Of a stretch of 64,000 bases of DNA, positions 35,045 through 42,867 are shown in pieces. The notes beneath the pieces are model-generated. The model was not told the DNA's origin. It made no database searches and saw only the letters and a program-made list of their open reading frames with translations. The DNA is taken from positions 1-64,000 of the forward strand of contig NZ_BSTM01000011.1 in the NCBI RefSeq assembly GCF_030269515.1, given 5' to 3'. The translations under genes were made by a program, and so were the position numbers. Source of the stretch: Actinomadura sp. NBRC 104412 (GTDB lineage Bacteria > Actinomycetota > Actinomycetes > Streptosporangiales > Streptosporangiaceae). Each line of letters opens with the position of its first letter. Within the stretch, counting starts at the first letter, position 1.

Positions 35045-35449
35045 TCACCACTGGCACCTGGGCGAACCCGCCGCTGAAGGTGTTGGACACCATGCCCTCA
35101 TTACCGGTCGCCGATGCCGAACTGGGCGTGGGTGCGGGATCAGGTTCGCTGGCGGGTGCCGGGATGAATGCGCAGAGGTGGTCGGCATTCCTGACAACCA
35201 TTCCGGTCCGGATGCCGCGCGCCTGTCCCACGCCTGGGCGATGACCTCCAGCGACGCCCAGAAGAGGAGGTCGAGGGCCGGTATCCCCGGCCGCGAACAC
35301 CTGAAGGAAGCGAATCCGCTGACCTGTAACACGTAGTTGCGACCAGCGGAACGGGACGATGGGGTGCGTATGACCGCGTCCCAGGCCGAGCGGGCCTGCC
35401 AGCCGCCGATGAGCAATCCAATGACAGCGAACGTGAGCACACCCGTCAC
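35045..35449 (-). pseudogene. Probable decayed membrane-protein gene
   Basis: The region 34702-35629 has no intact gene. On the minus strand, GTG 35449 starts 'TGVLTFAVIGLLIGGWQARSAW', a convincing membrane helix, followed by 'NYVLQVSGF' and then low-quality sequence. In a neighbouring frame near 35060-35130 'MVSNTFSGGFAQVPVVMGR' looks like another protein segment used in actinobacterial regulators. Together they suggest one or more broken genes. Confidence is low because no family could be named. Confidence 0.35.
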
Positions 35450-35590
35450 GGGTGCGGGCGCTTGCTCGCGCCAGCTCTCGCGCTGCCTCCCCAGTGGCGA
35501 ACACGCCTTGGACCGCCCGCCGCAACCTCAACTCAGGCTGTGCCGCCGGACGACAAGTCGGGCGACCCGCCCCAGGCGCCAAATGGGAAC

Positions 35591-35618
35591 GCGCCCCAGC
35601 CCGGCTGGGCTGGGGCGC
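35591..35618 (-). terminator. Hairpin after the small exported protein gene
   Basis: Perfect 12-base arms 'gcgccccagccc' and 'gggctggggcgc' around a 4-base loop, 12 bases after the stop codon of the minus-strand gene at 35630. Confidence 0.75.
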
Positions 35619-35629
35619 GCGGTCTGAGG

Positions 35630-35929
35630 TCACACGCAGATCATGTCCACGCCCGCGGTGAAGGAGGTCTCGCCCTTCGAGCGGTCGGGCGGCCAGACGA
35701 TGGGCTCCGCCACGAGCTCACAGTCGAAGAGCCCTTCCGAGCTGGCCATGATCTCGACGTCGTCGATCGCCTTCTCGATGGCGCGTTGGGCCGTCAGGCC
35801 ACGTCCGAAGCCGTTCCACACCGGAACCTCGTCGGCCGCGGCGGGGGCGCCCACAGAGACGACCGCGGCGGCGGTCACGGCCACCAGGAACGCGCTTACG
35901 GTTCTCGGCCGTAGTCCTCGCAACCTCAT
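35630..35929 (-). CDS. Small exported protein
   Basis: The 99-residue protein has an Arg-rich N-terminus, a hydrophobic signal sequence ('VSAFLVAVTAAAVVSVG') and an Ala-X-Ala site near 'APAAADE', leaving a mature part of about 65 residues with two cysteines ('LFDCELVAE' and the terminal 'MICV'). I recognise no family. An AAGG element lies about ten bases before ATG 35929. Its leader (35924-36113) is duplicated at 32681-32875 before a broken relative. It lies about 210 bases downstream of the DUF397 array, in the same direction. Confidence 0.72.
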   Translation of the reverse strand: MRLRGLRPRTVSAFLVAVTAAAVVSVGAPAAADEVPVWNGFGRGLTAQRAIEKAIDDVEIMASSEGLFDCELVAEPIVWPPDRSKGETSFTAGVDMICV

Positions 35930-36113
35930 GTCGGTACCACCTTTCTCCTGGTCGTGCCCCTGGCAGGGAGCAAGGTGCACCCGGCAGACCATTCACTGCC
36001 TACACGGATCGCTCCGGGTTCCGGTTCGCCCCGGCGTCGACCGGACAACCGCGTCGATGCAGGTCAGAGTGGGGCGAGCACCATGGCCGACGGTGGTCAG
36101 CGTTCCGCGGAGC
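35924..36113 (-). repeat. Duplicated leader segment, copy 2
   Basis: Counterpart of 32681-32875. It directly precedes and overlaps the start codon of the exported protein gene, so it probably carries that gene's promoter. Confidence 0.8.
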
Positions 36114-36138
36114 CACCACGATCGCCTGCGCCTGACGG

Positions 36139-36207
36139 TCATGTCCTTGGCCCGGCGTCAGGACGACGAGGAGCATGCGAGCCTCTCTTCCGCCATTGGA
36201 CGGTCAT
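36139..36207 (-). pseudogene. Truncated DUF397 gene (fifth in the array)
   Basis: ATG 36207 starts 'MTVQWRK', identical to the first seven residues of the third intact copy, then diverges and stops after 22 codons. It follows the fourth DUF397 gene with two bases between them. Confidence 0.75.
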
Positions 36208-36209
36208 GG

Positions 36210-36404
36210 CTACCGCTCCCCGTGCCGCTTGATCGAACGAACGAGGGTTGCGAACTCGGCGGGTGTGAGGGTGAGGTGGTCGGCATCCGGGTCTTTGGAG
36301 TCCCTCACCCCGATGCCCTCCTCAAGACGGCCCAGCTCAACGCAGTGCTGGTCGTTGACACCGCTGCTGTACCTGCTCTTCCGCCACCGAACGTTCATCG
36401 CCAT
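36210..36404 (-). CDS. DUF397 protein, array copy 4
   Basis: A 64-residue protein with the full DUF397 pattern: 'WRKSRYSSG', 'CVELGRL', 'GVRDSKDPDADHLTLTPAEF' and a basic C-terminal helix. An internal ATG at 36398 would overlap the preceding gene by exactly four bases and may be the real start. DUF397 proteins (BldB-like; also proposed as Scr2-type toxins) pair with XRE/DUF5753 regulators. Confidence 0.88.
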   Translation of the reverse strand: MAMNVRWRKSRYSSGVNDQHCVELGRLEEGIGVRDSKDPDADHLTLTPAEFATLVRSIKRHGER

Positions 36405-36589
36405 GACTCCTGATGCTGCCTGATCCAGCTCACCAGGGTGCCGAACGCGGAAGGCGTGAGGGTGAGATGCCCGGCATCTGGGTCCTTGGAGTCCCTGATC
36501 CCGACTCCCTGTGCAAGACGACCCAGCTCAACGCATACGTCGTCGTTTGCGCCGCCGCTATAGGAGCTCTTCCGCCATTGGACGGTCAT
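36395..36589 (-). CDS. DUF397 protein, array copy 3
   Basis: A 64-residue DUF397 protein ('MTVQWRKSSYSGGANDD', 'CVELGRLAQGVGIRDSKDPD'). It is separated by two bases from copy 2 and overlaps copy 4. Compared with its neighbours it changes the residues after the GG motif and ends in a longer 'RQHQESWR' tail. Confidence 0.9.
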   Translation of the reverse strand: MTVQWRKSSYSGGANDDVCVELGRLAQGVGIRDSKDPDAGHLTLTPSAFGTLVSWIRQHQESWR

Positions 36590-36591
36590 GC

Positions 36592-36777
36592 CTACGGTTC
36601 CTGGCGCCTGATCCAGCTCACGAGGGCGCTGAACTCCATGGACGTGAGGGTGATGTGCCCAGTTTCCGGGTGCTTGGAGTCTCTGACTCCGACCCCCTGC
36701 TCAAGACGTGCCAGCTCAACGCAGTGCTGGTCGTCGACACCGCCGCTGTGTGTGCTCTTCCGCCATCGCTCAGTCAT
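36592..36777 (-). CDS. DUF397 protein, array copy 2
   Basis: A 61-residue DUF397 protein ('WRKSTHSGGVDDQ', 'CVELARLEQGVGVRDSKHPE'). Its ATG shares one base with the stop codon of copy 1 (TAATG). Among the intact copies it looks closest to the frameshifted gene at 33934, which also has 'RKSTHSGGV'. Confidence 0.9.
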   Translation of the reverse strand: MTERWRKSTHSGGVDDQHCVELARLEQGVGVRDSKHPETGHITLTSMEFSALVSWIRRQEP

Positions 36778-36968
36778 TAGGATGACTCCACTTGCCGCTT
36801 GATCCAGTTCAGGAGGGTGCCGAACTCGGCGGGTGTGAGGGTGAGGTGGCCGGCCTCCGGGTTTTTGGAGTCCCGGATGCCGACACCCTGCTTGAGAGGA
36901 GCCAGCTCAACGCACTGATTGTCGTTGATACCGCCGGTGTACGAACTCTTGCGCCACTGCACGATCAT
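36777..36968 (-). CDS. DUF397 protein, array copy 1
   Basis: A 63-residue DUF397 protein ('MIVQWRKSSYTGGINDN', 'CVELAPLKQGVGIRDSKNPE'), first in the array. Its ATG overlaps the XRE stop codon by four bases, the usual arrangement for an XRE/DUF397 pair, so it is likely the cognate partner of the regulator. Confidence 0.92.
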   Translation of the reverse strand: MIVQWRKSSYTGGINDNQCVELAPLKQGVGIRDSKNPEAGHLTLTPAEFGTLLNWIKRQVESS

Positions 36969-37780
36969 GAGTACGTCTCCAAGTATCGTTCGATGATCTG
37001 GCGTGAGGCTTCCTCGGATGCCGCCTTCACGCCGATACGGTCCAAGATATGGGACAACTCGCGCACTTCGCGAGGTGTCTCGATCAAGCGTCCGCCGTTC
37101 TGAGCGCCAGAGTATGCGACATCGCGGTCTTCCAACGTGAGGATCTGGACCGATCCATCGACCCCCACGTGCTCGCCCGAGGAGAAGGGGACCACTCGGA
37201 GGCTCACGTGAGGGAGGGCGGCCTTCTCCAGCAGGTGCTCCAGCTGCTTTCTCATGACTTGCTTGCCTCCGACCGGACGGGCCAGCACCGCCTCATCGAT
37301 CAGCGTCCAGGTGAGCAGCTCCTCTTCCTTCTCCCAGTAAGCCTGCTTCTTGGCGAGGCGAAGGGCCGTAATACCCTCCACGTCCTTGAACTTGCTCGCT
37401 TTGATGCAGGCGTGAGTGTAGTCGTCCGTCTGCAGCGCCAGAGGCACGACTTGGCCGTGGTAGGTCTTGATCGAGAGAGCTTCCTTCTCATATTGATCGA
37501 CCTGGCGGCCCCAATCAGGGTCATGAGCCATTCGGGCAAACCAGAGCAATACCTGAAATAGGATGCCCGTCCCATATGTCCGATCGAGAAGACGTACTTG
37601 ATCGTCGCTGGGGCGCCGCCTGCCTGCCTCCATGTTGGAAACAGTGGATCGAGCTGCGCCGATGATCTCCCCGCACTGGGTGAGTGACAGCCCCGTCTTC
37701 TCCCTCCAGAAGCGCATGAGTACAGCCAAGAAGTGCCACATGGAGATCTTCGGGTCGAGGGGCTCGCGGACGATGGGCAC
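36965..37780 (-). CDS. XRE-family regulator with DUF5753 domain (Scr1/WhiJ-like)
   Basis: The 271-residue protein has an N-terminal helix-turn-helix ('LSLTQCGEIIGAARSTVSNME' split near residues 34-54). The C-terminal DUF5753 domain spans about residues 85-265, with 'YEKEALSIKTYHGQVVPLALQT', 'LPHVSLRVVPFSSGEH' and a terminal helix. This is the WhiJ/Scr1 architecture from Streptomyces, where the regulator works with DUF397 and anti-sigma-like proteins or as antitoxin of a proposed toxin-antitoxin pair. It leads a five-gene run with four DUF397 genes and is divergent from the ATP-binding gene at 37879. Confidence 0.93.
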   Translation of the reverse strand: MPIVREPLDPKISMWHFLAVLMRFWREKTGLSLTQCGEIIGAARSTVSNMEAGRRRPSDDQVRLLDRTYGTGILFQVLLWFARMAHDPDWGRQVDQYEKEALSIKTYHGQVVPLALQTDDYTHACIKASKFKDVEGITALRLAKKQAYWEKEEELLTWTLIDEAVLARPVGGKQVMRKQLEHLLEKAALPHVSLRVVPFSSGEHVGVDGSVQILTLEDRDVAYSGAQNGGRLIETPREVRELSHILDRIGVKAASEEASRQIIERYLETYS

Positions 37781-37878
37781 GTTTCCTCCTGTTTCCAGTT
37801 TGGCTGAGTACAGGGAAAGTTTAGAGCGATGCAGTGATCCTTATCGCCGAGAACCCGGAACCAGCGCCAGGAGAGGAC

Positions 37879-38325
37879 ATGGGTGCGACGAAGGCTGATG
37901 AATTGATCTTCTCTATGCCGGGTTCACCTGCGGTGATAGGGGTGGCGCGGGCGCTTGCGGGCGCTCGGCTTCGCAAATGGGACTATTCCGCCATTCTTAA
38001 CGATGCACTTCTTATCGTCAGCGAGCTGGTCACCAACGCGGCCGAGGTGACCCCCGGCGAGAAGATCGTCCTCCAGATCGGGCGGGACGGACAGGGGATC
38101 TTCTTCGCAGTGTGGGACTCCAGCGCCCGCATGCCCGAGCCCCGGCCGGTCGCCGAGCTCAGCCTCGACGACCTGAATCTTTCCGAGGAGAGCTTCGACG
38201 ACAACGGCGGCTGGGGGCTCGCGCTCGTCCAGGCGCTCTCGACCTCGTGCGGGGTGACCCGCGACCCCAACGGCGGCAAGTGGGTGTGGGCCCGGTGCGC
38301 CATGGGCCGCTCGGAAGGGACTTGA
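37879..38325 (+). CDS. ATP-binding anti-sigma-like protein (HATPase_c_2, RsbW/AbaA type)
   Basis: The 148-residue GHKL-type ATPase has the N-box 'IVSELVTNAAEV' near residue 47 and the G-box 'DDNGGWGLALVQALSTSCGV' near residue 110. There is no histidine-phosphorylation domain, as in RsbW-like anti-sigma kinases. Such proteins stand beside XRE/DUF397 genes in abaA/whiJ-type loci. AGGAGAGG directly before ATG 37879 decides the start over GTG 37834. About 100 bases separate it from the divergent XRE start and should hold both promoters. Confidence 0.9.
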   Translation: MGATKADELIFSMPGSPAVIGVARALAGARLRKWDYSAILNDALLIVSELVTNAAEVTPGEKIVLQIGRDGQGIFFAVWDSSARMPEPRPVAELSLDDLNLSEESFDDNGGWGLALVQALSTSCGVTRDPNGGKWVWARCAMGRSEGT

Positions 38326-38422
38326 TTCGGCCTCCATTACGGGAACCTCGTGCCGGAATGGGGCGTCAAAGTGATCATTGTGGAGGGCGGGGAATCGCGA
38401 TGCGGGGCTGGAGAGGATCTTC

Positions 38423-38860
38423 ATGATCGATTCTGTCGCCAAGCCGGCCGGTGCGCTCGCCATCTGTGGTGCGCTTCTCGCCTCCTCCGGGTGCGGTCTG
38501 GCCACCGACCTCAGGTACTCGGCGGATCCGTGCGGGCGTATCAGCCACGAGCTGGGCTCGCTGGAGAAGAAGAGCCTCGGCCACAGCCGGTATTCCGCGG
38601 ACCACGCGAAGGCGTTCAGGAACGCCGCCTCCGAGATCCGCGCCGCGGCCAAGGACATCGACGGCTCCAGTTGGAGTCGCGACCCGCAGTACGGGCGGCG
38701 GGCGGCGAATGAGATCGCCGCCGAACTCGATCAGATGGCCGCCAAGCTGAGTGCGCTCCCGCCGGGTGGAAGGGCCGTCTACATCAGTCCCGGGAGTAAG
38801 AAGCAGGACCTTCCGAGTGCCCTCCTGGACGCTTGCGGCATCCCGACCGATGACCTCTGA
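38423..38860 (+). CDS. Small lipoprotein
   Basis: The 145-residue protein has a short N-terminus, hydrophobic core and lipobox 'LLASSGC' near residues 17-23. A mature helical part follows ('RISHELGSLEKKSLG', 'AFRNAASEIRAAAKDIDGSS', 'ANEIAAELDQMAAKLSALP') with two further cysteines. It looks like a small helical bundle. GGAGAGG nine bases upstream supports ATG 38423. It follows the anti-sigma-like gene by about 100 bases. I do not recognise the family. Confidence 0.8.
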   Translation: MIDSVAKPAGALAICGALLASSGCGLATDLRYSADPCGRISHELGSLEKKSLGHSRYSADHAKAFRNAASEIRAAAKDIDGSSWSRDPQYGRRAANEIAAELDQMAAKLSALPPGGRAVYISPGSKKQDLPSALLDACGIPTDDL

Positions 38861-38863
38861 CGG

Positions 38864-39211
38864 TCAGCGGGCGACGTAATCCGCCGCCGTCAACGTGAGT
38901 AGCCCGATGATCAGGATCACCGCCAGTACAGGCCGAGGAAGACCACCCAGGCGGCCCGCGCGATCGACCAGCGCCGCCCTTCCCCGGCGAGGGCGAACAG
39001 GACCAGCGTCGGCGCGATCAGGACCGCGACCAGGACATCGGCACCGGCCAGCCGGTCCACCAGCAGTTCCGTCGGGCAGAACCCATCGGGGCCGAAATCC
39101 TCGCAGCGGAGGCTTCCGGCGCCGTGGCTTTTCCGGATCGGCGGGAGAAGTGTCAGCAAGCCAGGCCGCGGCCGTGACGATCACGAAGGGCTTGATGCAG
39201 GAGCGGCCCAT
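38864..39211 (-). pseudogene. Frameshifted small membrane-protein gene
   Basis: Minus-strand fragments in two frames make sense only if joined. 'GRSCIKPFVIVTAAAWLA' starts from ATG 39211. In a second frame comes 'LRCEDFGPDGFCPTELLVDRL' and then 'VLVAVLIAPTLVLFALAGEGRRW'. Back in the first frame is 'PVLAVILIIGLLTLTAADYV' at the end. An intact gene would encode a protein of about 110 residues with three membrane helices. Two indels are needed, near 39150 and 38920. It lies just downstream of the radical SAM gene. Confidence 0.5.
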
Positions 39212-39221
39212 GTAAGTGATC

Positions 39222-40631
39222 TTATAGAGCAGGGCTCGCCGTTTTCGCTGGTTCTCGACGTTCGGCGCGATATGTGCCGAACCCGGCCAGGATGGATTCC
39301 AGCAACGGCAGGGCGCGGCCCGCTCTTTTGGCGCGGATGACCAGGTCCCAGGCGGGCTCGAACTTCTTCCAGCCGCCCGCGTACGCGGCGTGCCTCGCCT
39401 TTCCGCGTAACGTCGGCTTGGTCGCGGCGCCGCGGAATATCGAGCCCCAGCGGTAGAAGTCGCGGTACGCGCGCCAGTATCCGTCCTCCAACTGGCGCGC
39501 GGTCATCTTCGCGGGTTTGAAGACGACGGTCCGGGTGTCGTACCGGTCCCAGTCGGAATGCAGGATCCGGTCCGCCTTCGCCATGCGGTCATAGAGGCGC
39601 GTGCCGGGGTACGGGGTCAGGATGTGGAAGGTGGCGGTCTCGATCCCCTGGCCGATCGCCCATTCGACCGTGCGGTCGAAGACGCCCGGGTCGTCCTCGT
39701 CCATTCCGAAGACGAAGCTGCCGTTCACCATCACGCCGTTGTCGTGCAGCCTGCGGACGACCGCGCCGTAGTCGCGGTCGATGTTCTGCCATTTGCGCTG
39801 CTCGGTGAGGTTGCCCGCGTTGACCGTCTCGAAGCCGACGAACAGGCTGCGCAGCCCCGACTCCACGGCCTTCTCCAGGAGCCCGGGTCGCAGCACCGCC
39901 TGCACCGTCCCGGCGGCCTGCCAGAGCCGTCCCATCCCGCGCATCCCGTCGAACAGGGCGGACGCGAAGCGGGCGTTGCCGAACAGATGGTCGTCCAGGA
40001 AGTAGAGATGGCGGCCCGGAAGCCGTTCGATCTCGGCGAGCGCGGCGTCGACGGTCTGCGTGTAGAACGACTTGCCGCCCTCGAAGAACGCCTCCTTGTA
40101 GCAGAAGTCGCACACGTGCGGGCAGCCGCGCGACACCACGATCGAGTTCGGCACCAGGTACCGCTCGCGGGCGATGAGGTCGCGGCGGATCGGCGGCAGG
40201 CCCGCGAGCGTGCGTTCGGACGACTCGTACCGTGGCGCCGGACGCCCCGCGCGGAAGTCGGCGAGGAAGCGGGGCCAGGTGTCCTCGCCGGGACCGCAGA
40301 AGATCGTGTCCGCGTGCCGGGCCGCCTCGTCCGGAAGCGAGGTCACGTGCAGCCCGCCGAGGCAGACGTACGCGCCGCGGCTCCGGTACAGGTCGGCCAG
40401 CTCGTACGCGCGCCGCGCCGAGGTGATGTAGACCTGGATCACGACCAGGTCGGGCTCGTCGGAGGTGTCGACCTTCTGCACGTGCTCGTCGGTCACCGTG
40501 ACCTCGTCGTCGGGGTCGAGGTAGCCGGCGAGCGTGGCCAGTCCCAGCGGCGGGAACAGCGAATACTTGATCGGACGGAAGAACGGAGAGGTCGCCTCGG
40601 TCAGTGCCGGAAGGATCATCTTCACGCGCAT
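39222..40631 (-). CDS. Cobalamin-binding-type radical SAM protein
   Basis: The 469-residue protein has an N-terminal B12-binding-like Rossmann domain (about residues 5-145, 'PPLGLATLAGYL', 'VVIQVYITSARRAYELADL', 'CLGGLHVT') and then a radical SAM core with 'SRGCPHVCDFCYKEAF' (CxxxCxxC, near residue 165-178). 'FVGFETVN', 'FVFGMDEDDPGVFDRT' and 'HILTPYPGTRLYDRM' follow. These belong to the group containing hopanoid-modifying and BchE-like enzymes; the exact reaction is unknown. The canonical B12 DxHxxG motif is not obvious, so B12 binding is uncertain. A small ORF overlaps its start by ten bases. Confidence 0.9.
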   Translation of the reverse strand: MRVKMILPALTEATSPFFRPIKYSLFPPLGLATLAGYLDPDDEVTVTDEHVQKVDTSDEPDLVVIQVYITSARRAYELADLYRSRGAYVCLGGLHVTSLPDEAARHADTIFCGPGEDTWPRFLADFRAGRPAPRYESSERTLAGLPPIRRDLIARERYLVPNSIVVSRGCPHVCDFCYKEAFFEGGKSFYTQTVDAALAEIERLPGRHLYFLDDHLFGNARFASALFDGMRGMGRLWQAAGTVQAVLRPGLLEKAVESGLRSLFVGFETVNAGNLTEQRKWQNIDRDYGAVVRRLHDNGVMVNGSFVFGMDEDDPGVFDRTVEWAIGQGIETATFHILTPYPGTRLYDRMAKADRILHSDWDRYDTRTVVFKPAKMTARQLEDGYWRAYRDFYRWGSIFRGAATKPTLRGKARHAAYAGGWKKFEPAWDLVIRAKRAGRALPLLESILAGFGTYRAERREPAKTASPAL

Positions 40632-40903
40632 GCCTCATTGGACGCAGGCGACCGGCCGCGAGTGGTGGCCGTCCTGTGGAGATCCGGGGTAGATCCCGCG
40701 TGCTCATCCGAGGCCCAGCAGCGTGCGTCGCGCGTCCGGAGTGCTTGTGGTGGCGGACGGGTCCTCCCCATCAGGCTGACCGCCACGACCGCCATGGACA
40801 TCCCGCAGGCCCCCGCGACGCCGAAGCCCGCGACCCGCAGCCATCGACGCCGCCGCTCCGGACGTGTCCAGCAAGACCGGCGCCGTCTGCTCGGCCTCCC
40901 CAC
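40622..40903 (-). CDS. Possible small single-helix membrane protein upstream of the radical SAM gene
   Basis: GTG 40903 is preceded by GGAGG with eight bases of spacing and opens a frame of 93 codons. It has an Arg-rich N-terminus ('RRRRSCW', 'ERRRRWLRVAGF'), one hydrophobic segment ('GVAGACGMSMAVVAVSLMG') and a hydrophilic end 'SNEACA'. The stop lies ten bases inside the radical SAM gene, so translation would be coupled. No homologue is recalled; it may be spurious, a membrane partner or, less likely, a peptide substrate. Confidence 0.42.
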   Translation of the reverse strand: MGRPSRRRRSCWTRPERRRRWLRVAGFGVAGACGMSMAVVAVSLMGRTRPPPQALRTRDARCWASDEHAGSTPDLHRTATTRGRSPASNEACA

Positions 40904-41026
40904 GTCAACGTCCTCCAACGACTTGCGTGCTGCTCGGCTTCCGTACTGCGCGGGACGCCTCCCCAGGCAGCCGTGCCCGGCGGCCCTCGCCATGGCCGCG
41001 ATCATCGGGCGGGCGCTGCCGCTGTG

Positions 41027-41296
41027 GTGGCGCAGGCGCGCCCCTCCACCGTCCTCGCGTCCCTGATCGTGATCGTTAGCGTGTGGGCCGTGCTCGCCGG
41101 ACTGGCGGGGTCGGAGACGATGCTGACGCTGCTCTTCTTCGGCGGCGCCGCCACGATGGTCGCGGTCTCCTCGGTCGGCTGCCACGCGCGGCAAGGCGTG
41201 CCCACCTGGGACATGCCCGAGTATTCCGGCGCGGCGGTCGCCCGGAGGCCGGACGTAGGGTGTTGGCATGTCGGAGGTGCGAGAGGCGACCGTTGA
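41027..41296 (+). CDS. Possible small membrane protein
   Basis: An 89-codon frame from GTG 41027 encodes two close hydrophobic segments ('VLASLIVIVSVWAVLAGLAG', 'MLTLLFFGGAATMVAVSSVG') and a short soluble end that overlaps the start of the GNAT gene by 29 bases. No clear ribosome-binding site is present. The hydrophobic pattern is good, but the family is unknown. Confidence 0.4.
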   Translation: MAQARPSTVLASLIVIVSVWAVLAGLAGSETMLTLLFFGGAATMVAVSSVGCHARQGVPTWDMPEYSGAAVARRPDVGCWHVGGARGDR

Positions 41297-41783
41297 GGAC
41301 ATCCCCGGGCTGGTGCGGCTTCGCGGGCAGATGTTCGCCGAGCTGAGGAACGACTTCGGCGAGGCGCCCTTCGAGGACGGGTGGCGGGACGCCTGCGCCG
41401 CCGCGCTCAAGGAACGGCTCGCCGCGGACGACACGCGGATCGCCGTGGTCGGCGACGGCGCCGCCGGGCCCATCGCGTGCGGGATGGGCGTCATCGACCA
41501 GCGCCTTCCGTCCCCGTACAACCGGACGGGCCGCGTCGGCTACATCTTCGGCGTCATCACCGACCCGGCCCACCGGCACCGCGGCCACGCCCGCGCGATC
41601 ATGAAGGATCTGCTGGCTTGGTTCGACGCTTGTGGCCTCGACCGCGTCGACCTGCACGCCACGGAGTTCGGGATCCCGCTCTACCGGTCCCTCGGCTTCA
41701 CCGAGCACCCCGAGCCGACGTACACCCGCAAGCACCCCGACCAGCCCCACCCCTCACGGCCGGTGCAGCCGGACGAGATGTGA
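41268..41783 (+). CDS. GNAT-family N-acetyltransferase
   Basis: The 171-residue protein has the GNAT fold: the N-terminal 'VREATVEDIPGLVRLRGQMF', the strand 'GRVGYIFGVITDPAHRHRGHARAIM' with the R/Q-x-x-G-x-A acetyl-CoA loop near residues 90-112, and 'LYRSLGFTEH' near the end. It transfers an acetyl group from acetyl-CoA to an unknown amine. The 3' end overlaps the convergent RNA methyltransferase gene by 30 bases. Confidence 0.93.
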   Translation: MSEVREATVEDIPGLVRLRGQMFAELRNDFGEAPFEDGWRDACAAALKERLAADDTRIAVVGDGAAGPIACGMGVIDQRLPSPYNRTGRVGYIFGVITDPAHRHRGHARAIMKDLLAWFDACGLDRVDLHATEFGIPLYRSLGFTEHPEPTYTRKHPDQPHPSRPVQPDEM

Positions 41784-42773
41784 GTGGGTCCCCGCAAGCC
41801 TGATCTGCTGCAAGTGGACGGGTGTCAGACCCTCGCGTATCGCGGACGCCAGAGCACCCGGGTCGGGGATGAGGACGACCGCGGCTCCCTTGGGCGCGAG
41901 GACGCGGCGCAGCTCCGTCCAGAAGCGGTGCGGGTTGCGGGCGAGCAGACCGGAGGGATTGACCTGTGCGCCCCAGGGCGGGTTGGTGATGACCCTGTCC
42001 ACGCTCGCGTCCCCAAGAGGAAGGCCGCCCGCGTCCCCTCGGCGAAGGACGATCGGTAGCCCCCGCGCGTTCTCGCGTGCTGCTCGCAACGCGACGGTTG
42101 CCGTGTCGAAGCCTTGGAACCGAGCGTCCGGGTGCAGACTGGCCGCCTCGATGAGGGGTGTGCCCGCACCACAGCATGGGTCGGCCACGACCTGGCCTGG
42201 CTGGATGTCGGCCAGCAGTGCCATGGCGGCGGCCACCGGTGGGTGCAGCGTGCCAGGGATGGTGCTGCGCTTGTACGGGCGGCGATGCAGGGGCCGCTCC
42301 GAGACGCGCAGCATGAGGATGGCGTGAGTCCCGTCCAAGGTGAGCCGCCACCCCTGACAGCCCGGCGGTGGCTGGCCGCCGTCCCGCCGTGAGTGGTACG
42401 AGGCGCCCAGGCGTGCCGCCAAGGCCCGGCCCACGGCGTCCTCTGCGTCGTACCGGTTGAACCTGCGCCGTCCCAGGAAGGATGCGGACACCTCCACGCC
42501 CCGCGTGGCGGGGACGTGGCGCAGGTCGGCCGAGGCGGCAAGTTCGGTGAGCCCGGCGACCGCCGCCCTGGACGGGCCGATGTCGGGCATGCGAGCGACC
42601 AGCAGGAAGGCGTCGTCCGCCGTGCGCAGCCCCGCCGTGCCGGCCGGGGACGACCCGGTGCGGAACCGCACCTCGCGATGCCCGATCCGGGTGACGGTGC
42701 CGACCTCGTACCGGAGGATCTCGGTGGCCAGAAGGGATTCGAGCCCGCGGACGCAACGCGCCACCATGCGCAT
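41754..42773 (-). CDS. THUMP-type RNA methyltransferase (Trm14/RlmL-like)
   Basis: The 339-residue protein has an N-terminal ferredoxin/THUMP-like region ('ARCVRGLESLLATEIL', 'DLRHVPATRGVEVSASFLGRRRFNR') and a C-terminal Rossmann methyltransferase domain. Key motifs are 'VVADPCCGAGTPLIEAA' (SAM loop, near residue 200) and the adenine/guanine N-methyltransferase motif 'VITNPPWG' near residue 273. It probably modifies tRNA or rRNA. A nine-codon ORF and a hairpin lie in its leader. Confidence 0.88.
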   Translation of the reverse strand: MRMVARCVRGLESLLATEILRYEVGTVTRIGHREVRFRTGSSPAGTAGLRTADDAFLLVARMPDIGPSRAAVAGLTELAASADLRHVPATRGVEVSASFLGRRRFNRYDAEDAVGRALAARLGASYHSRRDGGQPPPGCQGWRLTLDGTHAILMLRVSERPLHRRPYKRSTIPGTLHPPVAAAMALLADIQPGQVVADPCCGAGTPLIEAASLHPDARFQGFDTATVALRAARENARGLPIVLRRGDAGGLPLGDASVDRVITNPPWGAQVNPSGLLARNPHRFWTELRRVLAPKGAAVVLIPDPGALASAIREGLTPVHLQQIRLAGTHSHLVRLHRP

Positions 42774-42830
42774 GATGATCTTCTTCTCCCACGTCAGGAC
42801 CCGGGACGGGCGGCCTGCCGGTCCCGCATC

Positions 42831-42861
42831 GCCGGCGACGGGGGCTCCTCGCCTCGCCGGC
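42831..42861 (-). promoter_or_regulatory. Hairpin in the leader of the RNA methyltransferase gene
   Basis: Arms 'gccggcg' and 'cgccggc' (perfect, seven bases) enclose a 17-base loop between the nine-codon ORF and the methyltransferase start. It could be part of an attenuator; this is speculative. Confidence 0.35.
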
Positions 42862-42867
42862 GGATCC

